Positions 8,533 through 16,527 of a DNA stretch of 64,000 nt are shown here, in pieces. Both the position numbers and the translations under genes were made by a program. The notes beneath the pieces were generated by a model. That model was not told the DNA's origin, did no database searches, and saw only the letters and a program-made list of their open reading frames with translations. Source of the stretch: Betaproteobacteria bacterium MOLA814 (GTDB taxonomy: Bacteria > Pseudomonadota > Gammaproteobacteria > Burkholderiales > Burkholderiaceae_C); the NCBI GenBank assembly GCA_000496475.1, contig AYMW01000003.1, forward strand, positions 546,072-610,071, in the 5' to 3' direction. Each line of letters starts with the position of its first letter. The stretch's first letter is position 1.

Positions 8533-8982
8533 ATGACAGACAGCGTGAACACGCCCACAGCACACACCACGTTGACAGACAGGGTGGCCCTGGCCCAAGC
8601 ACGCGCGCAGCGTTTGCTGACGTTGTTGGGAGACGAGTTTGCGGCGCTGAAAGCGCAGCAAATTGACACCTTTGAGCAATTGCAACCTGGCAAGAGCGAG
8701 TTGCTCACAGCCATGGGCATACTGACAGGCGTGACGGGTCAAGATGCAGACAGTGCGGACAGCCCCCTGAGCGACCCTGCGTGGGACACCTTCAAGGGCA
8801 TCATGATTCAATGCCGGGATGCGCACAGGCGCAATGAGCTGTTGATTGCACGCCAATTGGATGCCATTCGAGGCACTATTTCTGCCCTACAAGGCACCAG
8901 CGGCCAAGCCAGCGTGGAGGTCTACGACCGCCTTGGCAAACTCAGTCGCATCAAACGCGCACGCGGCTACAACGAAGCTTAA
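8533..8982 (+). CDS. flgN: Flagellar export chaperone FlgN
   Basis: Cytosolic chaperone for the hook-filament junction proteins FlgK and FlgL. From the ATG at 8533 it has 149 residues and is predicted to be largely helical. It contains ARAQRLLTLLGDEFAALKAQ near the N-terminus and RNELLIARQLDAIRGTISAL in the middle, fitting the FlgN family, as does its place right after flgM. A TTG at 8521 could add four residues and has an AAGG a few bases upstream, so the start is uncertain. A terminator follows at 9034. Confidence 0.88.
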   Translation: MTDSVNTPTAHTTLTDRVALAQARAQRLLTLLGDEFAALKAQQIDTFEQLQPGKSELLTAMGILTGVTGQDADSADSPLSDPAWDTFKGIMIQCRDAHRRNELLIARQLDAIRGTISALQGTSGQASVEVYDRLGKLSRIKRARGYNEA

Positions 8983-9033
8983 TTGATGTGGTTGTTGACC
9001 CACCCCAGCGGTGCGTCCCGATTCGATGGCTGC

Positions 9034-9056
9034 GCCGCACCTGATGCGGCTTTTTT
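9034..9056 (+). terminator. Rho-independent terminator after flgN
   Basis: GCCGCA-CCTGA-TGCGGC followed directly by six T. A perfect six-base GC-rich stem with a U-tract, in the right place to end the flgA-flgM-flgN transcripts. Confidence 0.85.
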
Positions 9057-9173
9057 GCGGCCTTGTCAGGCGGCATGTGGGGCGCGACGTGTGGCAAGTG
9101 ACACGCTGAACGGGCGGCTCAGCGCACACCGTTTCCAAGACAATATGCCCACTTGAGGTCCTACCCGAACACC

Positions 9174-9455
9174 TTACAGCTGTTTTTTCTCGTCGCCAGG
9201 CTCCATGCCTTTTAGCCAGTATGCCCAGCTCAAAATGACAGATACAGCGGCGTACAGCTGCGGCGGTATTTCTTGCTCGATATCAAGTCGGCTGAGCATG
9301 GCCAGCAAAGCCGGGTCTTGGGCAACGTAAATGCCTTGGGCTTGTGCCGCATCCACAATCCGCTGCGCCAACTCGGCTTGGCCTTTGGCTGATACAACGG
9401 GTGCTTTGTTGGCACCGTACTCCAAGGCCACCACTTCTAAGTTTTTACGTCTCAC
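9174..9455 (-). CDS. FhlB-like protein (stand-alone FlhB cytoplasmic domain)
   Basis: A 93-residue protein resembling the part of FlhB downstream of its autocleavage site: VALEYGANKAPVVSAKGQAE, then AQGIYVAQDPALLAMLSRLD and IPPQLYAAVSVILSWAYWLK. It has no membrane helices and no NPxH motif. Such proteins (FhlB, FlhX) are related to the C-terminal FlhB fragment that takes part in the switch from hook to filament export. Its ATG overlaps the stop of the FliK-like gene (ATGA at 9452-9455), so the two are translationally coupled, which suggests that they interact as FliK and FlhB do. Confidence 0.85.
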   Translation of the reverse strand: MRRKNLEVVALEYGANKAPVVSAKGQAELAQRIVDAAQAQGIYVAQDPALLAMLSRLDIEQEIPPQLYAAVSVILSWAYWLKGMEPGDEKKQL

Positions 9456-10696
9456 GCGTTAACATCCAACACACTGCCGGCCTCTGGGGGGCTCCACGTG
9501 TGGCTGCTGGCAGGGCGTGGCGCATTGAAGACTTGCAAGTTGGTCATGATCAGACCCTTGGCGTCTAGCTCGCCAGCCAAGTCACCGCTGGCCGCCAACG
9601 CCGCTTGTGCCACGTCTTCGCGCAAAGCCCACATGGTCATATCAACCGAAGACGCCCCGCTTGAGCCTGTGGCAGGCGGTGTGATCACGGTGCGCAGCCA
9701 CAGCTCGCCCAAACGCTGGTTGTTGGTATGCACATCGACGGTAAACACCGCTGGGTCATTTGGGTTGGTGCGTGCTTGGCGGCGAAACCGCAACGTAACA
9801 GGGTCTGCATCTACAAATGGCAACACCATTGAAAAAGCCAATTCACGCTTGTCCAATGATTGAACCGCTTCAACTTGGGCGCGCTCGAGGTCATCCAATG
9901 CATCGCTCAACACCACACTGCCCGGGGTTGTGGGGCCTAAGCGGCGCAACATGTTGCGCAGCAACGCCTTGATGTCAATGGCTGCATTGGGCGACCCCCT
10001 CATTAACAAAGCCTCCGCCGATAAACCGTTGGCCAGCATGGCTTCACGCAGACCCGTGGTGCTGAGGCTGGCCATGCTCAGGCGCAAAGCGGGCCACAAA
10101 TCAAACCACTCTCGCTTGCCTGCTGCGGGTGTGCCCCCACTGCCGGGGGTGGCGCTCAAGGTGGCACCTAGGGCCGTGACGAGCTGCGACAAGGCACCAC
10201 TTTGGAACAAATGCATCCACGCTTGCGTGTCTGGAGGTCTGGCCAACAAGCCGGACAGACGAGCCGACATGGCCGCGTCGGCATTGGCCAGCGGCGCGTA
10301 GGCTGACGGGGCAACCGCTGGACCAGCAGCCACATTGGCTGCGGTAGCAACCGGTGCATTGAAGGGTGCGACTCTGCCGCCGGCCAGCAATGTGCCAACG
10401 CCTGTCCCAGCACCAGTCTGGGGTTGCAATACCCAAGTGCCGTTGGTTTGCACGTACGCTTTCAACAACACCGTCTCACCAGGCTTGAGCCGCAAACCGG
10501 AGGGCCAGTCAATCGCGCGCCCTTGCAAGATGAGCTTCAGACGCTCGCCACGCACCTCGGCAATCGCACTGACTATTTGGCCGTCACTTAAGCCTAGCGC
10601 TTTGGCTTGTACCGCTTGCACAATGGGCGAGCGCCCTTCTAGCAACACGGGGTTGGCGCGTCCGGCAAGCGCTAGGGTCTCAGGCGAGAACAGCAT
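9452..10696 (-). CDS. Second FliK-like hook-length-control-family protein
   Basis: A 414-residue protein whose C-terminal third (about residues 280-400) has the FliK/Flg_hook layout: ELAFSMVLPFVDADPVTLRF, then FTVDVHTNNQRLGELWLRTV, and a final LDAKGLIMTNLQVFNAPRP. The N-terminal part is rich in Ala, Pro and Thr, with a stretch (AIAEVRGERLKLILQGRAID) found in FliK-like proteins. The canonical FliK is encoded at 27527-29608, so this is a paralogue. It sits between the FimV-type LysM gene and the FhlB-like gene. It may help in switching export substrate or set another length. Confidence 0.8.
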   Translation of the reverse strand: MLFSPETLALAGRANPVLLEGRSPIVQAVQAKALGLSDGQIVSAIAEVRGERLKLILQGRAIDWPSGLRLKPGETVLLKAYVQTNGTWVLQPQTGAGTGVGTLLAGGRVAPFNAPVATAANVAAGPAVAPSAYAPLANADAAMSARLSGLLARPPDTQAWMHLFQSGALSQLVTALGATLSATPGSGGTPAAGKREWFDLWPALRLSMASLSTTGLREAMLANGLSAEALLMRGSPNAAIDIKALLRNMLRRLGPTTPGSVVLSDALDDLERAQVEAVQSLDKRELAFSMVLPFVDADPVTLRFRRQARTNPNDPAVFTVDVHTNNQRLGELWLRTVITPPATGSSGASSVDMTMWALREDVAQAALAASGDLAGELDAKGLIMTNLQVFNAPRPASSHTWSPPEAGSVLDVNA

Positions 10697-10720
10697 GGTG
10701 CGGTGACCTTTTACAACACG

Positions 10721-11281
10721 CTATGGGAAACGCACCCAATTGCGCTTGTCAGCGCCGCCGCTGGATGATGTGACGCTCGCGCCAGGTTTGGCGCCCGCCA
10801 AGGTGCGCAAATCAGTGATGGTGGGGATTTGCAACAGCGCACCCGACAAAATAATGTGCGGCGTACCGCGCGGAAAAGCCTCTGGGTTCAGCGCCACAAA
10901 GGCTTTGCGCAGCACCTTTTTGTTCAGCACGCTGTCGCGCATGGTGGCGGCGATCACGCGGTCCAGTGTTTCACCGCGTCTCACGCGGTAGGTTGCACGC
11001 GAACCGTCTGGGCTGGCAGCCATCGCGCTTGGCGGTGCGGCATCAGTCTCTGGCGGCCCTGTAGCCACGCCAACCTCGTTGCGCAGCAATACTTTGAGAG
11101 CGTCGTTGGCCAACAAGCTCACACCTTGGGCGTGTACGTTGGCCAGCAAGCTAAGCCACATCACGCACGCGGCACATGCGCCAGCCGTCACCAAGACTGC
11201 GCGCGTGTGACGCCCATGGCGCAGCAGCTGCACATGCGCAGAAGGCCTAAGAGACACGTTATTGGCAATGGGATGACTCAT
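10721..11281 (-). CDS. FimV-type LysM protein, short, membrane-anchored
   Basis: A 186-residue protein with one N-terminal membrane segment (about residues 28-50, AVLVTAGACAACVMWLSLLA), serving as anchor or signal peptide. A FimV-type LysM domain spans about residues 96-153 (YRVRRGETLDRVIAATM ... AFVALNPEAFPRGTPHIILS ... LLQIP). The remaining 30 residues are polar. FimV/HubP proteins bind peptidoglycan and mark cell poles, but they are far longer and this one lacks their acidic repeats and TPR end. It lies 30 bases after flgT and 24 before the FliK-like gene, so a flagellar role is likely. Confidence 0.7.
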   Translation of the reverse strand: MSHPIANNVSLRPSAHVQLLRHGRHTRAVLVTAGACAACVMWLSLLANVHAQGVSLLANDALKVLLRNEVGVATGPPETDAAPPSAMAASPDGSRATYRVRRGETLDRVIAATMRDSVLNKKVLRKAFVALNPEAFPRGTPHIILSGALLQIPTITDLRTLAGAKPGASVTSSSGGADKRNWVRFP

Positions 11282-11311
11282 AACAACATTCTTTCAAAAA
11301 TACGAACGCAC

Positions 11312-12820
11312 TCAATACGGCATCGCCACCCAGTCACCCGCAAGTGGGGCTGGCAGTGTAGGCCCGGCCACTTGACGCACCGCTGACTGTGCCATGCCCA
11401 CTTGAGACACTGTTGCCAAGGCCAAGCGCTGCGCCACACCGGCGTGCAACACGCGTTTGGGTAACTCGCGGCTGTCTACCAACACCAACCTGTCGCCAAC
11501 ACGCAAACCATTGGCAGTGCCACCGCTGATAGTGAGGCTTGTGCCATCTTGACGCAACAGAGAAAACTGCACGGGCTCACATGACATTAAGGCATTGATC
11601 GCCAGCACGCCATCTGCACTGGCTTGGCGAATCAACGCGCTCAGCGCCGGCGGCACCTCAGGTGGCACCAAGCTCAGCTCAAGCTGATCCCACGTTAAAG
11701 GGTGCTTTTTTTGCCATATGCCCTGTTGTTGCCCGCGCTTTATGAGTTGCAAGTCGACTTGCCAACGGGTTGTTTTTGCGGGCGGTGTTGGGACATCTAA
11801 ACTTGCTGGGAAAGCTGGCGCTGGCGCTGGCGCTTGTGGCGGCATAGACGGCGCAGCACGCACCTGCAAGCTGAGCTGCCAGTCGGCCATTTCTGTCTTG
11901 TTATCGCCTTGCACGGCGGCCTGGTAATCGTCTAGCTGGCTGGGCGCGTGCACACTTTGCCTCCAGCGCACCGCTTGCGTGGCGGCGGCTTGCACCCATT
12001 GCGCTCGCCATTCATCCAACAGTTGTCTCGCATAGTGCTGGTCTTCACCGCGTACCCCTTGGCCCACATCGCTGACGAAACTAACGTGCTGTACCCAGCG
12101 TGGGTCTTCTGGGGCTGCGCAAGTCGTACCCTGCGGCGTTTCTGGTATTTGTTGGTCTGTTGCAATGCGGGCAACAACCTCGCTGGTCCCATCGTTTAGG
12201 TAGTTCAATACGCGAACGCCGCGCACTTGCATGCCGTTGGTCACTTGTGTGTCTTCGCGGAGTTGACCGTTTTGGTCCATCCAAGCGGTAGACACCACAC
12301 GGGTTGGGCCTTTGAGTGCTTCATCTACCAAGGCTTGTCGTATGGCGGCGAGTTGTCGCTCGAAGGTGCTGCGCTCAACGTCCATTTGTTCCACTGGTGG
12401 CATGTTGGATGCGGCCGTCTTGCTTGGCCCAACCGGGTTGGTCTGGTCCACTTGTTTGCTGGGGTCGGCGTTGAGCAACGCACGCATGGCGGCAATTTTG
12501 TCAGCTTGTGACGTGGGTGTTGCGGCGACTGCCGCCCCCGACGGCGAAGCGTTTGGCGCTGCTGGCGCCGGTGTGTCTGCGTCTGGCGCTGGCGCCGTGG
12601 CCTCAAGCGGGGCAGCATCTGCTGAGGCTGTTGGTGGGTTGGCTGGCACATCCTCTACGTTGACAGGCACCACTTCACCGTAAGGAATGCCCAGTTGTGC
12701 CTCTAAAGCCCGCAACGGTGTGCCGTTGCTGATCTGCGCCCAAGACACGTTAGGCAACAAACAGGCCAACGCAAGGGTCAGGCCTGCGGCCAACAAGGGG
12801 GTGACGGTTAGACGACTCAT
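11312..12820 (-). CDS. flgT: Flagellar H-ring protein FlgT-like
   Basis: A 502-residue secreted protein with a Sec signal peptide (residues 1-28, ending NVSWA). After a Pro/Ala linker, residues 145-240 resemble the FlgT N-terminal domain (RQLAAIRQALVDEALKG ... VRVLNYLNDGTSEVVARIAT). The C-terminal 80 residues resemble the FlgT C-terminal beta domain (ISGGTANGLRVGDRLVLVDS ... LALATVSQVGMAQSAVRQV). In Vibrio, FlgT builds the H-ring around the L and P rings of sodium-driven polar flagella. It lies 82 bases after flgP, as expected for a shared transcript. Vibrio FlgT is shorter, about 380 residues; the extra length is mainly the linker and the middle. Confidence 0.75.
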   Translation of the reverse strand: MSRLTVTPLLAAGLTLALACLLPNVSWAQISNGTPLRALEAQLGIPYGEVVPVNVEDVPANPPTASADAAPLEATAPAPDADTPAPAAPNASPSGAAVAATPTSQADKIAAMRALLNADPSKQVDQTNPVGPSKTAASNMPPVEQMDVERSTFERQLAAIRQALVDEALKGPTRVVSTAWMDQNGQLREDTQVTNGMQVRGVRVLNYLNDGTSEVVARIATDQQIPETPQGTTCAAPEDPRWVQHVSFVSDVGQGVRGEDQHYARQLLDEWRAQWVQAAATQAVRWRQSVHAPSQLDDYQAAVQGDNKTEMADWQLSLQVRAAPSMPPQAPAPAPAFPASLDVPTPPAKTTRWQVDLQLIKRGQQQGIWQKKHPLTWDQLELSLVPPEVPPALSALIRQASADGVLAINALMSCEPVQFSLLRQDGTSLTISGGTANGLRVGDRLVLVDSRELPKRVLHAGVAQRLALATVSQVGMAQSAVRQVAGPTLPAPLAGDWVAMPY

Positions 12821-12901
12821 GACACACTAATAAGCACAAATCGCACCCGTATGATTGCCCGCCTGGGGTTGTACCACCGGGACGCCCACACCAGGGGATA
12901 T

Positions 12902-13447
12902 TTAATTGGCTTTTGAAGCCAACTGGCCCAAGTACAGGGCGCGTAAGTCGTCCACCACGCGAGAATCTAAGGACATGGTGGTCTCATACGTGTCGTCGCC
13001 TGCAGGTGAAATACTGACCAACACCGCGCCATAAATCACACCTTCAACACGGGTCCTGAAGGTGTCACTCATCACCGTCATGTCGGCCACCGTGGTGGTG
13101 GCGTTCAAATGCTGGCCATAGACCTGCTCGGTCAGCGAGCGGTAAGCATCCAGCTTGGACGCTCGAATGGCTAGCAGACGCTTTTGCGCGGGCGTGGTGT
13201 GGTTTTGCAGGCTGATGACTGCATAACCGGTCGCCGTGATGGATTCGCGGGTTTCGACTATGGGGGCAATCATGGAGGTGCGTGCTGATCGAACGCCAGG
13301 AGACTCCAGCTTAGGGCTGTCAATGTCAACTGCCTCGGATGCGATTTCCCCGCTGGGTATGGTTTGGCAAGCGGCCAACAGGCCAGTCAACGCGCCTATA
13401 CAAGCCAATTTGGCAAGGCCAAAGGCAAAAGTTGAACTGGGTTGCAT
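12902..13447 (-). CDS. flgP: Flagellar outer-membrane lipoprotein FlgP (LPP20 family)
   Basis: From the ATG at 13447, with AGGAG seven bases upstream, this is a 181-residue lipoprotein. A signal peptide ends at the lipobox LAAC, with Cys27 the lipidated residue. Residues 80-170 form the FlgP/LPP20 domain: AVISLQNHTTPAQKRLLAIR, ASKLDAYRSLTEQVYGQHLN and VEGVIYGAVLVSISPAGDDT. FlgP forms outer-membrane disks or rings at the flagellar base in Vibrio and Campylobacter. A frame extension up to 13534 exists but lacks a ribosome site and would bury the signal peptide. A sigma-28 promoter lies 47 bases upstream. Confidence 0.88.
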   Translation of the reverse strand: MQPSSTFAFGLAKLACIGALTGLLAACQTIPSGEIASEAVDIDSPKLESPGVRSARTSMIAPIVETRESITATGYAVISLQNHTTPAQKRLLAIRASKLDAYRSLTEQVYGQHLNATTTVADMTVMSDTFRTRVEGVIYGAVLVSISPAGDDTYETTMSLDSRVVDDLRALYLGQLASKAN

Positions 13448-13493
13448 GACAAAACTCCTAATTGTTTCATTCGCATTCAAGCGTACAGACTTT

Positions 13494-13520
13494 GTATCGG
13501 CACAGGCTTTGAACTCTTTA
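13494..13520 (-). promoter_or_regulatory. Sigma-28 (FliA) promoter for flgP-flgT and following genes
   Basis: Read on the minus strand: TAAAGAGT-N11-GCCGATAC, matching the FliA consensus at the key TAAAG and GCCGATA positions with exact spacing. It lies 47 bases upstream of the flgP start and could drive the whole minus-strand block down to the FhlB-like gene at 9174. Confidence 0.8.
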
Positions 13521-13648
13521 ACCAGCATACCCACATCTTATGAAAATATGAATACATACCAACGGGTTACAGCGTATTGTCAAATCAGTTCGAAAACTTA
13601 CTTTTGTTGACTTGGCGGCCACTGGGTAGGCCGACACAATGACCACCT

Positions 13649-14761
13649 ATGAGCAACGAAAAAAAGTCCACACCCATTATTGGACGCGGGGAAGCAATGC
13701 GGGCACTGCGCGGGCTGATAGCCACCGTGGCAAATGCCAATGCAAGTGTGTTGATCTCTGGCGAAAGTGGCACGGGCAAAGAACTGGTGGCCCGAGCTTT
13801 ACACGACGAGTCTGACCGCGCAGGCGGGCGCTTTGTACCTGTCAATTGCGCCGCTATCCCCAGAGAACTTGTGGAGGCCGAGCTGTTTGGCCACCGCAAG
13901 GGTGCATTTACTGGCGCCGTAACCGACCGTGTGGGCCGCTTTGAGCTGGCACATGGCGGCACCCTGTTTTTGGACGAGATTGGCGATTTGCCCTTGGACA
14001 TTCAAGTCAAATTGCTGCGTGTGCTGCAAGAGCGCTCGGTAGACCCTGTGGGTTCAACCAAGTCTGTAGACATTGATGTGCGTGTGGTTTCGGCGTCTCA
14101 CAGAGACCTAGAAGCCGAAGTTAAGGCTGGCCGGTTCAGAGAGGATTTGTATTACCGCTTGAATGTGCTGCCGCTGCGCACGCCAGGCCTGCGGGAGCGC
14201 TCTGAAGATATTCCGGAGCTGGTCATGCACCATGCCCAGCGTTTGAGCACCAAAGGGCGCAACGCCATACGCTTCAGTCCAGACATGATGCTGGCACTGA
14301 AGAGCTACCAGTGGCCGGGCAATGTGCGGGAGCTGATCAACTTGATTGACCGCTTTACCGCCCTATTCCCAGGGCAGGAAATTGGCTTGCGCACGGTGCC
14401 TGCCGCCATGTTGCCCAAGGGCTTGGCAGCGCTGCGCGATGAGCTGTTTGGCAAGATCGCCTCCAGCAACGTGATGGAGCTGTTCCCTGAAGTGCCAGAC
14501 GAGGTGGACATGACGCATGCCGTGCTCGAGAGCGAAGACGATACCTCTGTGCAAGACATCATTATGTTGGCGCAGGGCTTGGACGAGTTGCCGGCTGAAG
14601 GGGTGTCACTCAAGCAGCGTTTGGCTGATATTGAGCGCAATTACATCGCGCAAGCGCTGGACATGTCGGATGGCAATGTGTCCAAAACCGCTAAGTTGCT
14701 GTCGCTGCAGCGCACAACGCTCATTGAGAAGATCAACAAATACGATTTGCGCGCAGCTTAA
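13649..14761 (+). CDS. Sigma-54 activator (FleQ/FlgR-like) lacking a receiver domain
   Basis: A 370-residue enhancer-binding protein that uses ATP to activate sigma-54 RNA polymerase. The AAA+ domain begins almost at residue 10: Walker A GESGTGKE at 38-45, the sigma-54 contact loop GAFTGA at 85-90, Walker B LFLDE near 105-110, and the arginine-finger region [20 protein letters not shown]. The last 45 residues are a Fis-type HTH ([20 protein letters not shown]...). There is no N-terminal receiver or FleQ domain. Its place among flagellar genes, together with sigma-54 sites at flgB and flhA, points to the flagellar regulator. It may be constitutive or controlled by FlhG, as FleN controls FleQ. 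Confidence 0.88.
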   Translation: MSNEKKSTPIIGRGEAMRALRGLIATVANANASVLISGESGTGKELVARALHDESDRAGGRFVPVNCAAIPRELVEAELFGHRKGAFTGAVTDRVGRFELAHGGTLFLDEIGDLPLDIQVKLLRVLQERSVDPVGSTKSVDIDVRVVSASHRDLEAEVKAGRFREDLYYRLNVLPLRTPGLRERSEDIPELVMHHAQRLSTKGRNAIRFSPDMMLALKSYQWPGNVRELINLIDRFTALFPGQEIGLRTVPAAMLPKGLAALRDELFGKIASSNVMELFPEVPDEVDMTHAVLESEDDTSVQDIIMLAQGLDELPAEGVSLKQRLADIERNYIAQALDMSDGNVSKTAKLLSLQRTTLIEKINKYDLRAA

Positions 14762-14762
14762 G

Positions 14763-14784
14763 CGCCCGCGCTAGGGCGTCATTT
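14763..14784 (+). terminator. Possible terminator between the sigma-54 activator and the DUF1566 gene
   Basis: CGCCC-GCGCTA-GGGCG followed by TCATTT, immediately after the activator stop codon and before the end of the convergent DUF1566 gene. The stem is GC-rich but the T-tract is weak. Confidence 0.4.
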
Positions 14785-14796
14785 CAAGGTGTGCGG

Positions 14797-15360
14797 CTAA
14801 TTCAAGACCAGCAAAAAAGGACGCTCTACGTCTTTTCGTTCGCTGCAAAAATCGTTGCCGTTGTAGGTGTAGGTGGTGCACCCCAACGCGCTGTTGCGGT
14901 TGCTTGGGGTCGATGTCCAATAGTTGTTGACTGTGATGCTGGGAAATACATTGCGGTTGACGGACGGGTTGACGCAGTTGTCTAAACGCAGCGTGTCCAT
15001 TTCGTTTTGTGTGGGCAGGCGCCACTTGCGCCCTGAGGCATCCGAAAACTCTTGCGCGTATGCCAATGCGTCGGCCAGCACCAGTTCTACTGGTGTGCCC
15101 AGGCATTGGCCATCGGCAAAGCGCTCGCCGGCATTGCAGCGGTACCAACGCATGCCAGTGACTGTATCGACAGCCATGCCATCATCAGATGCTTCAAAGT
15201 TGCCAGTGTCACCTTCTACCAGCACATCAGCGCATTGGGCTATATCCTCATAGCGTTGGCAAGCGCTGAGAAAGCTGACTGCCAGCGCGCACAGCAACAG
15301 GCCACAACGTCGGCTGGTTAACTGGGCCGCAGATTTGTTTAAATGTATAAATGCATTCAT
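14797..15360 (-). CDS. DUF1566 (Lcl-like) lipoprotein
   Basis: A 187-residue lipoprotein. The signal peptide ends at the lipobox LSAC with Cys34. The mature part has the DUF1566 pattern: VDTVTGMRWYRCNAGERFAD near residues 64-83, KWRLPTQNEMDTLRLDNC and VFPSITVNNYWTSTPSN. Several cysteines may form disulfides. DUF1566 domains occur in surface proteins and in collagen-like Legionella proteins; the function here is unknown. It faces the activator gene tail to tail and is divergent from pomA. There is no direct evidence that it is flagellar. Confidence 0.75.
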   Translation of the reverse strand: MNAFIHLNKSAAQLTSRRCGLLLCALAVSFLSACQRYEDIAQCADVLVEGDTGNFEASDDGMAVDTVTGMRWYRCNAGERFADGQCLGTPVELVLADALAYAQEFSDASGRKWRLPTQNEMDTLRLDNCVNPSVNRNVFPSITVNNYWTSTPSNRNSALGCTTYTYNGNDFCSERKDVERPFLLVLN

Positions 15361-15731
15361 AGGTTGATTGGCGCAATGGTTGGCACAGCCTTATAGTACG
15401 CCGACTTGCTGAGTAGCTTGAATATCGTCAGCGCACCTGATAACTTGATACCCAGCTTAGCTAGGATGACAACAGGACAACAACAGAAGAACCAAGCTTC
15501 ATACACCCTGTTGCAGGCACAATAACTACAATGAACCAGCCCGGCATACGACTTGCATGTCTCAAGAAAAAACCCAATAGGTCGATACTGCATAGACGAA
15601 ATACTGCCAGAATTAAACGCCATCACCCAGACCTGTAATGCCTTGACATCAAAGGCCACCTGGCTGATGCCCCCATAACTTGCACGCCGCGTGGCGTGCA
15701 CTTGTAACGACACTGCAACGAGACAACACCC
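15361..15731. other. Intergenic region between the DUF1566 gene and pomA
   Basis: About 370 bases with no convincing gene on either strand. It should hold the divergent promoters. The only recognisable site is the sigma-28-like sequence at 15562-15588. The base composition is more mixed than in the coding parts nearby. Confidence 0.6.
15562..15588 (+). promoter_or_regulatory. Possible sigma-28 promoter for pomAB
   Basis: TCAA-N15-GTCGATAC has exact FliA spacing and matches three of four -35 core bases and six of eight -10 bases. It lies about 145 bases upstream of pomA. Stator genes are commonly FliA-dependent, which supports it. Confidence 0.5.
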
Positions 15732-16490
15732 ATGGATTTCTTGACCATCATTGGATTCGTAGGGGCCTTTGGCCTGATCATCATGGCCATGGGTGACCCC
15801 ACACCCTTTATAGACATTCCCTCTATTCAGATCGTGATACTTGGCACGTTTGCCGCGGTGGTCGCGCGCAGTTCTGTGCCAGAGCTGATTGGCACCATGT
15901 CTGCTGTCATGAAAACCGTGAAATACAAAATAGACAAACCTGAGGACTTGATTGAAGAGTTGGTCAACCTAGGCACCATTGCGCGCAAAGACGGCATGAT
16001 TGCCCTAGAAGGCCAAGACATCAACAACCCATTTATGGCCAAAGGCATTCGCATGCTGGTCGACGGGATGGAAGGCGCCACCATTAAAAGCTCACTGGAA
16101 CGCGAAATGGGCATGATCAAAAAACGCAACGCTGAAAGTATCAACGTGATTGGCTCCGTCCAAGAAATTGCGCCTGCGATGGGCATGGTTGGCACGCTGG
16201 TGGGTTTGGTGATTATGTTGGGCAACATGTCTGACCCTAAATCCATTGGCCCTGCCATGGCGATTGCCCTGCTGACCACCATGTACGGCGCAATTATTGC
16301 CAACGTGCTGTGTGTGCCGCTGGCCCAAAAACTGGTCAAGCACGACGCAGCCGACGGCTTGAATTACGAGCTCATCATTGAGGGTGTGATGTTTATTCAA
16401 AGCGGTGGCAACCCACGCATGCTCACCGACTTGCTTTTATCCTTCGTGAATCCCAAGGCGCGTGGCAAGCTCGAAGCCGCCGCAGGCTAA
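15732..16490 (+). CDS. pomA: Flagellar stator subunit, PomA/MotA family
   Basis: Membrane subunit of the torque-generating stator. The 252 residues contain four membrane segments, two near the N-terminus (LTIIGFVGAFGLIIMAMGD ... IVILGTFAAVVA) and two in the second half (MGMVGTLVGLVIMLGNM ... ALLTTMYGAIIANVL). The long cytoplasmic loop carries charged residues for rotor contact. The length and the MSDPKSIGPAMAIALLTT segment resemble sodium-type PomA more than proton-type MotA of about 290 residues. It is 37 bases upstream of the partner gene. Ion preference is an inference. Confidence 0.9.
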   Translation: MDFLTIIGFVGAFGLIIMAMGDPTPFIDIPSIQIVILGTFAAVVARSSVPELIGTMSAVMKTVKYKIDKPEDLIEELVNLGTIARKDGMIALEGQDINNPFMAKGIRMLVDGMEGATIKSSLEREMGMIKKRNAESINVIGSVQEIAPAMGMVGTLVGLVIMLGNMSDPKSIGPAMAIALLTTMYGAIIANVLCVPLAQKLVKHDAADGLNYELIIEGVMFIQSGGNPRMLTDLLLSFVNPKARGKLEAAAG

Positions 16491-16527
16491 GCCCAAGCGC
16501 TCACACCTCATTACAGATTGACAAGCC

